DNA of 64,000 nt from Stentor coeruleus (Eukaryota; Ciliophora; Heterotrichea; Heterotrichida; Stentoridae). The stretch lies in NCBI GenBank assembly GCA_001970955.1, contig MPUH01000252.1, forward strand, positions 1 to 64,000, written 5' to 3'. Position 1 is the stretch's first letter. Every line of letters begins with the position of its first letter. Made by a program: the position numbers and the translations under genes. Below the pieces are notes generated by a model, which had not been told where the DNA came from, made no database searches, and worked only from the letters and a program-made list of their open reading frames with translations. This document shows, piece after piece, positions 1 to 10,741 of the stretch.

Positions 1-761
1 AGATTTAGATTTGGTTGGTTTTTGGGTGTCTTCCATTTATAAATAACGTCTGAGAAATATTAGCCTTTTTTGGTATAAAACTTTATATGATATATGGTTA
101 ATTAATTATTTTTGATTTCTTATATAAATTGAATGCAAAGGTTGAGTATTTGGAAGGCTAGCATGATACCAGATGAGGATGGGGTTAGGCTGAGATTTTT
201 AAGAAGAGTTTGAAGGGTATTTTTGTTGAAATTTTCTAGTTTTATTGTTAGGGAGGACAAGGTAAGAATTTGAATGCTATTAATATTGAGTTTATATTAA
301 AATACTATATATATTTATATATGAATCAGGCTTATATAAGTAAATCAATGCTTTTTATGCTTAGCTAAATAATGAATACAGCCACATTATGTGTATTATG
401 CTAAAATATATAAGAAAGTAATGAGAATATAAACCTTACATCGAAAGACCTTCCTAGTTTCATCTAAATACCAAATCCTTTTTAAATAGCAGCTAATACA
501 TTTTAAAAAATTCATGATAATTTATTGCAAAATAATAATGCAATCATNCATTATGTGTATTATGCTAAAATATATAAGAAAGTAATGAGAATATAAACCT
601 TACATCGAAAGATCTTCCTAGTTTCATCTAAATACCAAATCCTTTTTAAATAACAGCTAATACATTTTAAAAAATTCATGATAATTTATTGCAAAATAAT
701 AATGCAATCACCCAATCAACTTAACAAAAAATAAAAAGTGCTTATAATAAAAATATATTAC
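1..761. other. Intergenic, no gene seen
   Basis: No coding frame or RNA gene is recognised. The first 380 bases are C-poor and G-containing on the top strand, as expected downstream of a plus-strand gene lying off the left edge. Bases from about 430 on are G-poor, as seen downstream of minus-strand genes such as the one ending at 762. The assembly join at 548 lies inside. Confidence 0.6.
385..710. repeat. Duplicated contig overlap around n at 548
   Basis: Bases 385-547 and 549-710 are two near-identical copies of about 163 bp separated by a single n. They differ by at least two substitutions (one in each of the motifs GACCTTCC and AATAGCAGC). This looks like two haplotype or contig ends that overlapped but were not merged, not a biological tandem repeat. 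Confidence 0.85.
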
Positions 762-3245
762 TTATCTTCTGCTTCTTCGAGGTTTCAAGTAACTAAAGCT
801 CGTAAAAGCAGTTTCAAGTTTTTTATCTAACATGATTTCAGATTTGCAATACCCAAGAAAAATATCTTTTTCCAAGTCTTGTGAATCCATTAAATCAGTC
901 ACACGAGCCAAAGCTTCAATGAACTCTAAAAACCCAGCGTACATATAATTACTGTTACTGATCTCATCAACATAAGTCATTAATGCTAAATGAAAGCATA
1001 TATATCCGTATCTCACTGTAAATTTATCATTAAAAAAATTATGCTCTTGAAGCATTTGGACGAAATCTTCTTCAAGTAAGCCTTTTTTTTCAATGCTTTT
1101 TGTATATCGGCCTTTAGTATTCTCAAAAATAAGTTGGAGAAGTTCTTTGTTTGTTGTGAGGAAGACATCACATTCTTCGTTGTAATATCGTTTTATTCGC
1201 CATTCGCTTGGGTTGAAAAGGTAGTTGAAACTCTGGGAAAAAAACATGTTTAAAGCTTCAGCTTCAGATTTGCATGCACCTGACCTTTGATATTTATCTA
1301 ATGCAGTCCTAACTTGCAATTCCATAAATTCATGTCTGACAACACTAAAAGTATTATTAAATTGCAAACTTGTACTAGCGTGTGTGCAGGCTTTTATATC
1401 AATATCTAAGTCTGAAAGCTTAAAGTTCTTATCGAAAAACCCTTTTTTCTGATATAAGTCAGTAATAGTATTAAGATTCACACTAAACAGTGATGTTGTA
1501 ACACTTAATGATGCAAGATATTTATAAGTATAGAAACTATATAGGGATTACATTTTTTGATACTCTTGGCGGACTATTTCTTTGCAAGCAAATCTTACTA
1601 TATCAGACTTCATAAACCGATGGAATTTAGAATTACCCCAATCAGCTTCAAAGCATTTATTAAGCAGTTCAGGGGTATCTTGGACATACCCAGCGAAAAT
1701 AGAATTCTCAAATAGCCAAGGAGGTATATCAGGCTCTGGAACATCTCCAGGTGGGGGATTGTATACTTTAATAAATGGCCTGGGCAAAGATTTGCATTCA
1801 CTATTCTCATTACCATAAAAATTCACAACAACCGCCATTATCCTCTTGCTAAACTCACCATAAAAATGAACTGTTTTATCAACAGGTGGGTCAAAAACTT
1901 CAACCGGATACTGATTTGATATCTGTGCTATACCTCTATACGAAAAAAAGAATCTAATTTTCCCTTTAGGAAGGGCACGTGTGCACTCATAAACACCAAA
2001 ATCATTCCTATTAAGTAAAAAAGGTTCAAATTCATCGATTTCTAAATGAATATAAACAGGTTCAGTCTGTGAAGACAGTTTAAACAATGCGAAATGCTTA
2101 AGACGACGATTCCAAACTATGCGGCTTGGATCCCATTCTATAAAAACATCAGCCCAATTGTTGCAAATCCAACACATGTTCTCTTCAGAACGTAAATCTC
2201 CACATAATCTTGATGACTTGTATCCATCTTTTTGAGTGCATACATAGGATTTAGGCTCTATATACCCTAAAGCATTGACAATACCTGAGTTACCATCAAA
2301 ATGAAGTCCTCTGATTGTATGATTAACTTTTATTGATTCTGAGAGGATTATGCAATCTGAGGTTGAGAAATTGTTGTTTGATAAGTCTAAGTGGATGATG
2401 GACTCGTTTAGAAAGAGGTAGCGGGAGAAATCAGAGATGCTGTCATTGACGCGATCTTGTCCTAAAGAGTTCCAAGAGTAGTCAAGGATTTGTATATTAT
2501 CACTCTTCTGTAAGGATTTGCATAGAGTTACAGCCTCAGATCCTCTAATAAAATTCCACTGAAGGTCTAAATATGTTATAGAATTGTTATAATCAATCAT
2601 ATCTGCTAAAAATATCCCAGATCCCAAACCGATATTGTTATTGGCTAGGATAAGTTTTTTAAGTGATCTATTATATTTTAACGATGAGCATAAGCTTATT
2701 AGTCCTGAAATAGATAGTTTTATGCTTTCAATATTGACTTCTTCTAAAGTACAATAATCGCCTTTGAGAATGTTACATAAAGATTCCATTCCTAAAGAGC
2801 CAATTTTGTTACTTGATAAGTCTAAAATTCGAAGGTTTTCACGATTTACAGAGTTAAGGATACTTGATGCTCCGGTATCGCTGATTCCATTACCTTTGAG
2901 GTTGATTTTCTGGAGTCGGTCCATACTTCTTATTGCAGTTGAGAGAATTTTTGCTCTGGTATTCCCTAGTCCATAGTTATTTACATTGAGGCTTACAAGG
3001 TTGACTGCAGGTATTTTGGTTTGTGAGCTAAGTATAGGAGTCAAATACCTTGACTTTGATTTTCTTACTTGAAAAGATGATTTAAAAGAATCCAGTAGGT
3101 CAAGTTTATTATTAACAAGCATTATACTTTCTGGTGATGGAGTTTTTTTATTATTCCTATTCATTTCCAAAAGATGCAAAGTAGATCTTTTTACACGATT
3201 CTTATCAAGAAACATTTTAGACACTCTTCCTTTTTTGCTTGACAT
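762..3245 (-). CDS. LRR protein with large C-terminal extension
   Basis: Two exons (3245-1552 and 1536-762) join across a 15-nt intron at 1537-1551, GTAATCCCTATATAG, giving 822 residues. Without splicing the first exon ends at a TAA created by the intron itself. Residues about 75-335 hold roughly eight ribonuclease-inhibitor-type leucine-rich repeats (LxxLxLxxNxI pattern, e.g. ILDLSSNKIG). Residues about 360-480 look beta-rich and follow a CWIC/WADVF start. The last 250 residues are helical and not recognised. LRR proteins of this type are usually scaffolds; no enzymatic motif is seen. The gene lies 34 bp beyond the 3' end of the next minus-strand gene. The join is well supported by frame and intron consensus; the function is not known. 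Confidence 0.85.
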
Positions 3246-3279
3246 TATAAATACTTACTTCATTACTATTACCACCTAT

Positions 3280-4731
3280 CTAACTTATCATATCTTTTAT
3301 TGGCACAAAATAATGATTGTTTCTAAAAAACACATCCACCGTTTTCTTAGCCAAGTTTTTCACCACATGTTCATTAACCCCAAAACCTAATACCAAAATT
3401 TTAAGCCTAGGCCATACAAACTCCTCAGCACATTCCTCCCAAAATCCTTCTGGTATATCATTCATATATACCTGCAACTCAATAACACTTTGTTGAACCC
3501 TGAGACCCTTTATAACTTCTCTTAAAGCTAAATCACAAGTATTTTCACTAAGACTCAAATATTCTAAAGTTTTAAGCTCAGATAAAGCATTATCTAATGA
3601 CATTGCAACCTGATGCCTTAAGTCATTTTTCGATATTTTTAAGTATTTAATTGATTTATTACGTTTGATAAAATCACATAATGATGCATGGTTATTTGGG
3701 GTGATTCCATTTTTGACAAGTTCTAGTATTTTAAGATTAGGAATTTGATGAGAATTTGCATCAATTAAAAATACATTTTTGAAGACAAGTCTTTGTATAT
3801 TTGGTAAGGAGTTTAAGGTTTCTAGATTTATCCCTGTGTTGGATGTGGGTTTTAATAGGAAATCAAAGCTTAGGTCAATGAGGTTTTTGTGTCTAGGGAG
3901 GACTTGGAGAATGTTTTGAGCACATAAAGGGCTGGATTCTATAGAGATTTTTTTTAAGTTAGGACAGATATCAGGAAGATTGCTTACGAAAGTATTAAAC
4001 CCTGGGACTTGGGTCATTGGTCTAGTAATCTTGATCTCTTCAGTTAGAATCTTGTTTTTATTATCTTCCAAATGCATTATTAGGTCAGAAAAAGCGTCAA
4101 CTACTTTATTAGGATTGTGCTTTTTAGTCTCCCTCCACTTCTCAACAACTTCTCCATCAAGATCCGTATAATTCTTCACATTTCCTCTTATTTTATCCTT
4201 AGAGCATTTATCATCTAAGCTTTTCCTATCAAGTAAACTTTCAATGTCTTTGCATATCTTATCATATTTCATCACTTTTTCCTTATACTCATCTGTAAGC
4301 ATATTGCTTGCTAAATCATCACAAAAATAAGTCAATGCCCAAGGAGAACCCACATTAATAAACTCTAAGCCTACTCCCGCATTATCATTTACTGTATTCC
4401 AAACATTTTTATATTCATCAGTCAGCTCATTGCAAACATTTCTTGTATAATCCATAAATTGAACAACAATTTTATTCAACTTTTCTATAGTTTCTTGAAT
4501 TATTTTCTCTATAATTTTTTTCAAAATCTCAGCTTCAGCGATTTTTTTTAACACAAAAGTCCTATTGAAACTTTTTGGGCAATCTAACATTTGTTTACCA
4601 CAATGAGGATTTTTATGCTCTTGGCATGAGAAATGCTTTTTACATATTTGACAATAGAATAATGCAAAAGAACTACAACTGTTGCATGCTACATGATGGC
4701 GAACTTGCATAGAAATATATTTTATAGACAT
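3280..4731 (-). CDS. B-box-like zinc and LRR protein
   Basis: A single exon of 483 residues ending in TAG. Residues 15-55 carry a Cys/His cluster (CNSC, CQIC, CQEH, HCGK, C) that resembles a B-box-type zinc finger. Residues about 60-130 are helical and probably coiled coil, as in TRIM-like proteins. Residues about 240-440 contain irregular leucine-rich repeats (e.g. LEYLSLSENT, IKYLKISKND). No RING domain precedes the B-box, so ligase activity should not be assumed. The start is the first ATG, 114 bp from the divergent splicing-factor gene. Confidence 0.8.
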   Translation of the reverse strand: MSIKYISMQVRHHVACNSCSSFALFYCQICKKHFSCQEHKNPHCGKQMLDCPKSFNRTFVLKKIAEAEILKKIIEKIIQETIEKLNKIVVQFMDYTRNVCNELTDEYKNVWNTVNDNAGVGLEFINVGSPWALTYFCDDLASNMLTDEYKEKVMKYDKICKDIESLLDRKSLDDKCSKDKIRGNVKNYTDLDGEVVEKWRETKKHNPNKVVDAFSDLIMHLEDNKNKILTEEIKITRPMTQVPGFNTFVSNLPDICPNLKKISIESSPLCAQNILQVLPRHKNLIDLSFDFLLKPTSNTGINLETLNSLPNIQRLVFKNVFLIDANSHQIPNLKILELVKNGITPNNHASLCDFIKRNKSIKYLKISKNDLRHQVAMSLDNALSELKTLEYLSLSENTCDLALREVIKGLRVQQSVIELQVYMNDIPEGFWEECAEEFVWPRLKILVLGFGVNEHVVKNLAKKTVDVFFRNNHYFVPIKDMIS

Positions 4732-4845
4732 TTAAGATGAAGATTTTTGAAGGCTTAAGGTAGTTAAAAATTTATGTTTGGATTGAGTTGTGGAGTATAG
4801 GCTAGGGATAATGATGACCAAGAGAATATTTTTTTGACTTATAAT

Positions 4846-5378
4846 ATGCCAAATAAGTGCAGGATTTATATTGGAAGACTGAGCAGAAAGACAAGAGTGC
4901 GAGATCTTGAGAAGGAGTTTTCTAGGTACGGAAGAATCCGAGACCTCGAGATTAAGCATGATTATGCCTTCATTGTAGGTGACGACGCAGGAGTACTCTG
5001 ACCCACGAGACGCCGAAGACGCAATCTACCACATGGACAACAGGAATTTTGACGACTCTAGAATCATAGTAGAGTACGCAGGAATCAGAAGAGAAAGAAG
5101 GAAAGGTCCAAGCACCGAGGATCTCTGCTACAATTGCCACAATCCAGGACACTGGTAAAACTTACTCAGGGCCAACGAATGCAAAGAAGAAGATTGCAGA
5201 GGGAAATGCTACCGTTGTGGAGCTTCAGGACATATAAAAAGAGACTGCAAAGCCTCTAGATCTAGATCTCCAACACTCACCACGAAGCAAGTCTCCAGCT
5301 AAAAAGGACCAATCTCCATATAGTAGCCAAAGCGAGTCTCAGTATTTTATATGCAGCGCCCAGGAATACGAAGCTTAG
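4846..5378 (+). CDS. SR-type splicing factor, RRM plus two CCHC knuckles
   Basis: Three or four exons encode about 161 residues. Intron 1 (4975-4990) is 16 nt, GTAGGTGACGACGCAG. Intron 2 (5155-5169) is 15 nt, GTAAAACTTACTCAG. A probable intron 3 (5291-5306) is 16 nt, GTCTCCAGCTAAAAAG. Residues 6-75 form an RRM: RNP2 is IYIGRL, and the RNP1-like HDYAFIEY is assembled only across intron 1. Two zinc knuckles follow ([14 protein letters not shown], with its Trp codon split by intron 2, and [14 protein letters not shown]), then a short SRSRSP tail. This is the architecture of SRSF7/9G8 and plant RSZ22 proteins, which bind exons and help define splice sites. Codons are richer in G and C than in neighbouring genes. 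If intron 3 is retained the frame stops at 5302. Confidence 0.85.
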
Positions 5379-5431
5379 GAAAATAGTTAATCTCTAATCT
5401 TTTGATTATAAATAGACTTATAATCTCATAA

Positions 5432-7852
5432 ATGGCCTCATTACAAGGGAAAATTTTCGCTTGTCTGAATCTCATCCGCACGGACACTAATTACCAAAAA
5501 GCTCTTAGCATGCATAATAAATGCGAAAATTGTATTAATTGTACAAACCCTCAAGGAATTTACCCTGACGATCTTTTTGCAGACAAAAGTATAAAATCGA
5601 TATTAACGGCAATTATTAATTTTTCAGATCAGACAAGCCCTGAAAGAGAGTTTTTATTATTGTCGATAGTAAAAAAAGTGACTTGCCAGTGTGGAAGTTA
5701 TTCAGGGATGAGGAATCTGCAATTTGAAGAATTTACATTTCAAGATTTTGAAGACCCAGTAGATATTCAAGGGATGATTAGGATGAGGAATAATGCTCAA
5801 TTTGATGATTTCTGCCCTGATCCTGGGTGTGAGATAAAGAAATCTATTTTAAAAGCATATTTAGAAAATCCTAAAGGTGGATATTTTTTATCGGTAAATT
5901 GGCAGCAGAAGAACTTAAGAGTCCTTTCGGCTTTTATTAAAAGCATACCTAGTTTTATTACCTTGAATTCGATATACAAAACTCAAATAGGGACGAAAAA
6001 ATATCTACAAGGGATGATTGTAGAAGGATGGAATGAGTGTCTTTATATAGCAACTCAAGACCCTTGCTCGATTTTTTATAAAGACTCCAATGATCAAATT
6101 TTTTTAGATTATGTGCTTTTCTTCATGATCCAATACTCTCTATACCCAACACTCCTCATCTATAACGATATCGAAAGCAATTTATGGGAAGAAAAAATCA
6201 GCCATTGGTTCAACGAAATAACCCTTTATAAAAACTTTCTAACCAATATTAGTCAAACAAGCACTATTTGTTTCTATTGCTGGAACCAATCCCACGATTA
6301 CTGCCAGAACTTTAATCTTTCTAATGATTGGGACTGCCTTTACTGCAGTTTCACTAACCCTCACAATATAATTTTTTGCATGAACTGCGATAAATTCCGA
6401 AGACCATCTTCAGACATTGATCATAAAATATGTAGAGTATGTCGGCAGAATATAGATAACTCAACATATTGTCAGTCTTGCTCACAACAAGCAACCTGTT
6501 GTCAATGCTCAAAAGCAATTTACTCAACTCAAATGTTTAAATGCTCAGATTGTAACAATTGGACTAATTCAGTTTATTGCACTCATTGCCATAAAAATGT
6601 TGATACAAGTAAAATTTTATGTTGGAAATGCATAAATACAAATGAAAATAAAAAAACTTATAATTTATATGCATGTCCGCATAATAAAGAAAAAGCACAA
6701 TGCTCTATATGTTTATATGAATATACATGTGGAGTATGTTTCAAGCCAAAGGTGCTATTTGAAAGATCTTATTGTTGGAAATGCGGATCTGAGCTTAAAG
6801 ATGGCATTTGTAAAGGGTGTTGCATGGTTATCCCTGGGAATAGTTATGTATGTAAGGAATGTGTGAATAAGAATAAAAAATGTTTAGAAGGGCATATTAT
6901 AACTAAGCATTCTAAGGTTTGTTGTGAGAGTTGTGAAAATGAAAGTTTGAGATTTTGTAGATGGTGTTGTGATTTAAATCATAGAAGTTGTGATAACAGG
7001 AAATTCTGTTTAGAATGCTTTAGGGAACTTGACGCTTTTAATCCAGGGAGATGCCGTATTAATGATAAAAACCATATTTGTAAAGAATGTGAAGTATGCA
7101 ATAGTTGTTATGGTATGTTAAATACTTGTGAATGTAATTGCAAAATATTATCTATAGAGACACATTGTAAGAAATGCGGGTCTGATAAAAAGGTTAAGAG
7201 CATATTAATTCCTAAAGTCTATTGTAAAGATGATAGAGGATGGATTTGTAGGTCATGCAATTATTCTAATGAGGCTAATAGCATTTTTTGTGACAATTGC
7301 AATATGAGGATGCATTTTGATATGGAGAATAGGAGCATTTGTCATATGTGTAATGGAAAAAACTCAATGAAAATGTGTGATTATTGCTATAGGATAGGGT
7401 CTTGTGCATGGTGTAGAAAAGGGTTAATGTCTGGACAAGGTAGGTATTGTGCTAATTGCTCGAATTTGACAATGGGAAGAGCTTGCATAAAGTGTATGGA
7501 TGTTGTTTTAGTGCATGAGGTTATATGCTACATGTGCTCAAAAAGCGTGTGGATATGTAGCTGTGAAGTTACTAATCCTTCATGGAATAAAGTCTGCAAG
7601 AATTGTAACAAATGCAAACAGCAGATATGCGATATTTGTAGTAATAAATTCGAACAAAAAAAGGACTGCTGGAGATGTGGCAGCGTATGCAAAAACGTTC
7701 CAAAAACCATAAACCTAGCAAGCAGTTTCTCAGTTGCAAGAGATATAAAACTCTGTAATGCTTGCTCCATACAACAAAACTTCTGTGAATGCGGGTCAAG
7801 AATCCTCGAAATCGAAAATATTTGCAAAACCTGCAACAAGGAATTCAAATAA
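5432..7852 (+). CDS. Cys-rich protein, USP-like N-terminus, RanBP2 fingers
   Basis: A single exon of 806 residues. Residues about 8-255 resemble an inactive ubiquitin-specific-protease fold of the USP53/54 or plant USP-related kind: a CQCG zinc pair, a FLSVNW strand, and LQGMIVEGWNECLYIA followed by FYKDSN and TLLIYND. The usual catalytic Cys box is absent, and the His position is not the expected GxHY. From residue 280 to the end CxxC pairs are continuous. Three start with W-x-C-x(1-2)-C and contain N, like RanBP2 zinc fingers (W300, W604, W707). Such fingers often bind ubiquitin or RNA. A non-catalytic ubiquitin-related scaffold is my inference. The fold call is moderate and the Cys-rich repeat call is strong. 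Confidence 0.75.
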   Translation: MASLQGKIFACLNLIRTDTNYQKALSMHNKCENCINCTNPQGIYPDDLFADKSIKSILTAIINFSDQTSPEREFLLLSIVKKVTCQCGSYSGMRNLQFEEFTFQDFEDPVDIQGMIRMRNNAQFDDFCPDPGCEIKKSILKAYLENPKGGYFLSVNWQQKNLRVLSAFIKSIPSFITLNSIYKTQIGTKKYLQGMIVEGWNECLYIATQDPCSIFYKDSNDQIFLDYVLFFMIQYSLYPTLLIYNDIESNLWEEKISHWFNEITLYKNFLTNISQTSTICFYCWNQSHDYCQNFNLSNDWDCLYCSFTNPHNIIFCMNCDKFRRPSSDIDHKICRVCRQNIDNSTYCQSCSQQATCCQCSKAIYSTQMFKCSDCNNWTNSVYCTHCHKNVDTSKILCWKCINTNENKKTYNLYACPHNKEKAQCSICLYEYTCGVCFKPKVLFERSYCWKCGSELKDGICKGCCMVIPGNSYVCKECVNKNKKCLEGHIITKHSKVCCESCENESLRFCRWCCDLNHRSCDNRKFCLECFRELDAFNPGRCRINDKNHICKECEVCNSCYGMLNTCECNCKILSIETHCKKCGSDKKVKSILIPKVYCKDDRGWICRSCNYSNEANSIFCDNCNMRMHFDMENRSICHMCNGKNSMKMCDYCYRIGSCAWCRKGLMSGQGRYCANCSNLTMGRACIKCMDVVLVHEVICYMCSKSVWICSCEVTNPSWNKVCKNCNKCKQQICDICSNKFEQKKDCWRCGSVCKNVPKTINLASSFSVARDIKLCNACSIQQNFCECGSRILEIENICKTCNKEFK

Positions 7853-8094
7853 TCTAGCTTTAACATAAAAATCTAAAAATTAGCCAATCCTCCTCTATAA
7901 AAATCCTTTCATCCTAACTCAAATATTTTTTATTACCTCAAATATACTTCCTATCATCATTTTCCATCAAAAAAGCAAAAGCCCTCTCCCAAAATTCCTA
8001 TAATCCAAAAAATTCTTAATTTTTCTTCAAATCAAAACTTATCTCCTCTAGCATTTAAACACATTTTGAATCATTAACCATTTTAATATTTAAC

Positions 8095-9198
8095 ATGTTC
8101 CGACACTCTATAAACATAGGCCGTATTATAGGCTTGCTGTTAAAAGAATCCAAGTCAAACGAAGAACTTGATTTTCTCCAACGTTGTCTAACCCAATTTG
8201 AAGACTTCAACAAATGCACGCAAAAAATCTCCAAACTTGAAAAAATCCAGCTTTTACGATCTTTGTCTTGTAAAAACTACTCAACAGGAGAGGTTATTTT
8301 TTCTAAAGGAGAACAAGTTCAGAATTTGTTTATTGTTATTAAAGGTGTTGTTGAGCATATATCAACAGAAAAAGGGACTCGAGTAGTAACCACCTATACT
8401 GCAGGAAGGCAAATTTGTGATAAATCCTATATGAAACTGGCTACTAGGATTTCAACTTGTATAGCCGTGACTGATTGTGTACTTTTGGATATATCATTAG
8501 ATACTTATAGAGAGATATTAGGTGAAGATGCTCATATGCTTTTACATAAAAAACTAAAGTTCATAGATCAGTACTTTCCCGGTATAAAAAAGTACTCCTT
8601 CAGCCACAGAGAAAGAATCGCACATATGTTTGAAGTTTTTATATACAAACGTGGACAAATAGTCCTAAATCAAGGTGACAACAGCGATTTTGTGTATTTT
8701 CTTTGTGATGGTGAAGTAGAGCTTACAAGTCATCGAGGTAGTGTTGCAATATTAAAACTGACTCCAGGCTCATCAATAGGTGAAGAAGCTTTAATGGGTT
8801 TAGAATGCCAACACAAGTCAATTGTATCATCAGAATTAGCAATCCTTTACGCATTAAGCAAAAGTGATATGGCCCAGTATATCCCAGATGAAACTAAAGA
8901 AGCTTTAAAAAGGAACTTCCTTCTCAAAGACCAAGAAAGAAAAAGACTTAATACAAATGTAGGAAGAAGGCTAGAAATTTTTACCCCATCCAAGAAAAAT
9001 ATTGAGTTCACTATGGCTAGTCCACAAGCTAGAAAACAATTAAACATAGTTACTTTAAGGACTTCTTTATCTACAAGCCAAAAAGATTTCAGGAATTTCA
9101 ATAGCTTTTTAGACTCAAAAAAATTACTCGTCCAGCTTAGGAGGAACTCAAAAAACAGAAGACCTGTTACTATAAAACATGGACTTTTTGAGTTATAA
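8095..9198 (+). CDS. Protein with two cyclic-nucleotide-binding folds
   Basis: A single exon of 367 residues with tandem cNMP-binding beta-barrel domains at about 45-160 and 165-285 (signatures YSTGEVIFSKGEQ and YKRGQIVLNQGDNSDFVYFLCDGEVEL). In active domains the phosphate-binding cassette has G-E and an Arg. Domain 1 keeps RIST but lacks the Glu. Domain 2 has IGEEAL but no Arg after it. Each half therefore lacks one key residue and cAMP binding may be weak or lost. There is no kinase or channel segment. The tail (about 285-367) is basic and disordered. It could be a PKA-regulatory-like or orphan cNMP protein. Confidence 0.8.
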   Translation: MFRHSINIGRIIGLLLKESKSNEELDFLQRCLTQFEDFNKCTQKISKLEKIQLLRSLSCKNYSTGEVIFSKGEQVQNLFIVIKGVVEHISTEKGTRVVTTYTAGRQICDKSYMKLATRISTCIAVTDCVLLDISLDTYREILGEDAHMLLHKKLKFIDQYFPGIKKYSFSHRERIAHMFEVFIYKRGQIVLNQGDNSDFVYFLCDGEVELTSHRGSVAILKLTPGSSIGEEALMGLECQHKSIVSSELAILYALSKSDMAQYIPDETKEALKRNFLLKDQERKRLNTNVGRRLEIFTPSKKNIEFTMASPQARKQLNIVTLRTSLSTSQKDFRNFNSFLDSKKLLVQLRRNSKNRRPVTIKHGLFEL

Positions 9199-9247
9199 TA
9201 TATAATAAATGCACATTTTCTCATAGTTATTATAACTTTTTTACCAA

Positions 9248-10234
9248 CTATTTAAACTTTGTAGGTGAAGTTATAGCTCTTGCTTTATTAAGACTTGCAA
9301 TGACATCATCAAGCAAATTAGGTTTCTTTTGAAATGAGAGTTTGGGCGATGTGCTTCCTGGCCTGTCACCTTTTTTGCCAATGATCATATCGAGTATTCT
9401 GATTTTTTTCGAATAATCATCGCCCTGCTCTTCTTCAATTTTCTCCATAAGTTTGATTTCTTCTTGTACCCTTTTATATTTTTCTTTTAATAAAGCGACT
9501 TCGCTTCTTCTTAGATCAAGAGTTTCTTCTAATTCTCTGACTTCCTCAGCTTTGGCTACAGTTTTCATACAATTGTCTATAGCTTCTTCTAGCATTGAGT
9601 TTTCAATAGTTACTCTTCGAAGTTCACTTGATGCTTTTCTATCAGTAAGTTCTTGGACTTGATTAATAGAAAGCTCATTTGTTGGAATATTATCTTGATT
9701 TTCTAATGCCATAATGAGTTGGGTCAGATTATCGCATTCTTGCATTAATGCGTTGTATCTTTCCACATAGTCTTCACTTTCATCATATTCATGAATTCTG
9801 TCAAGTTCTCTTGTAAGGAGGATTATTTGCTCACTTGATTCATCGACCTGTTTTTTTAAATCCTCATTCTGCATTTGGTAATGAGCCTTACAAAGAAGAA
9901 GGTTCTGTACTGTTTCTTGGAATTTTATTATTGACTCTTGCATTTTGGCCACATCTTTGAGTTTTTTCTCAACGACGTCTGTAACTTTGTTTTTACTTGG
10001 GGGAATATGCGAAAACTCTTCAGTGATTTCTTTGAGTTTAAAAATATCCTTTTCAAATTCGTTATGCATACTGAGAATGTCTTTCATTATGTTTCTTTCT
10101 TCTTGTGGCCGGCCATGATATTTTACTCTGAGCTCATTCTTTTCTCTTTCAAGCTCTATATTTTCGGCTTCGATAAAGCTTAGGAGTATATTCATCTCCT
10201 CAACTGCTACAAGTTTAGACTTATTGCAAGCCAT
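9248..10234 (-). CDS. Coiled-coil protein, unknown function
   Basis: A single exon of 328 residues starting at the first ATG and ending in TAG. Almost the whole length, about 8-285, is charged and heptad-like (runs rich in E, K, L and Q) and predicts long coiled coils. The tail is basic with SPTK-type sites. No domain is recognised. It converges on the cyclic-nucleotide-fold gene with 49 bp between stop codons. A cytoskeletal or basal-body role would be typical but is not shown. Confidence 0.75.
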   Translation of the reverse strand: MACNKSKLVAVEEMNILLSFIEAENIELEREKNELRVKYHGRPQEERNIMKDILSMHNEFEKDIFKLKEITEEFSHIPPSKNKVTDVVEKKLKDVAKMQESIIKFQETVQNLLLCKAHYQMQNEDLKKQVDESSEQIILLTRELDRIHEYDESEDYVERYNALMQECDNLTQLIMALENQDNIPTNELSINQVQELTDRKASSELRRVTIENSMLEEAIDNCMKTVAKAEEVRELEETLDLRRSEVALLKEKYKRVQEEIKLMEKIEEEQGDDYSKKIRILDMIIGKKGDRPGSTSPKLSFQKKPNLLDDVIASLNKARAITSPTKFK

Positions 10235-10741
10235 TATTATTATAAAAGTTTAAATTTGACTTGGGGAGTAATGAGGAAGAATTGTGTGAGGGGTTGAGAA
10301 AGAGTATATGTTTTGAAGTTGATATTAAGAAAGTATGAGGCTTTTTGTAGGTAGATTTATAATGTGTTGAAATTTATATAAAATACTTAAGTTATTAGCT
10401 TTGCTTGTTTTTGTGATAGCATTTTTTTTATGGTTGAATATAGAACTTTTTTATTATTATATATTTTAACGGGGTATAAGGGCAATTTTTATGCCTAGCC
10501 TGAGTGCAAATATTCAAGCAGGCTTGAAAATGCTCTGAATATTTATTGGATGTAATTAAATGTCTTAAAATCTAAAAAATATAAGGAAAAATATGTATTT
10601 AACTCTTTGACTTAGTAATAAAATGCATTAAAATATTGTCAATTTAATGCACATAATTATAGCTTTCTCTAATGAAAATGCTATAAAATTGCCAAATTTT
10701 ATAAAAATGTTAACATTATTAAGCAAAAGCAAACAATTTTT
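10235..10741. other. Spacer upstream of 10234, before transposon
   Basis: AT-rich non-coding DNA. The part next to 10234 is C-poor on the top strand, as in other regions upstream of minus-strand genes. A small nested hairpin lies at 10508-10544 (TTCAAGC/GCTTGAA inside AAATATTCA/TGAATATTT). A TAACGGGG motif near 10467 resembles the end of the neighbouring transposon. The last 8 bases are its probable target-site copy. Confidence 0.5.

Noticed and set aside
4732-4959. Minus-strand 75-codon frame
   Set aside because: It overlaps the first exon of the RRM splicing factor on the other strand, which has clear domain evidence.
7528-7866. Minus-strand frame of 112 codons
   Set aside because: It is a shadow of the Cys-rich gene; its composition follows from antisense CxxC codons.
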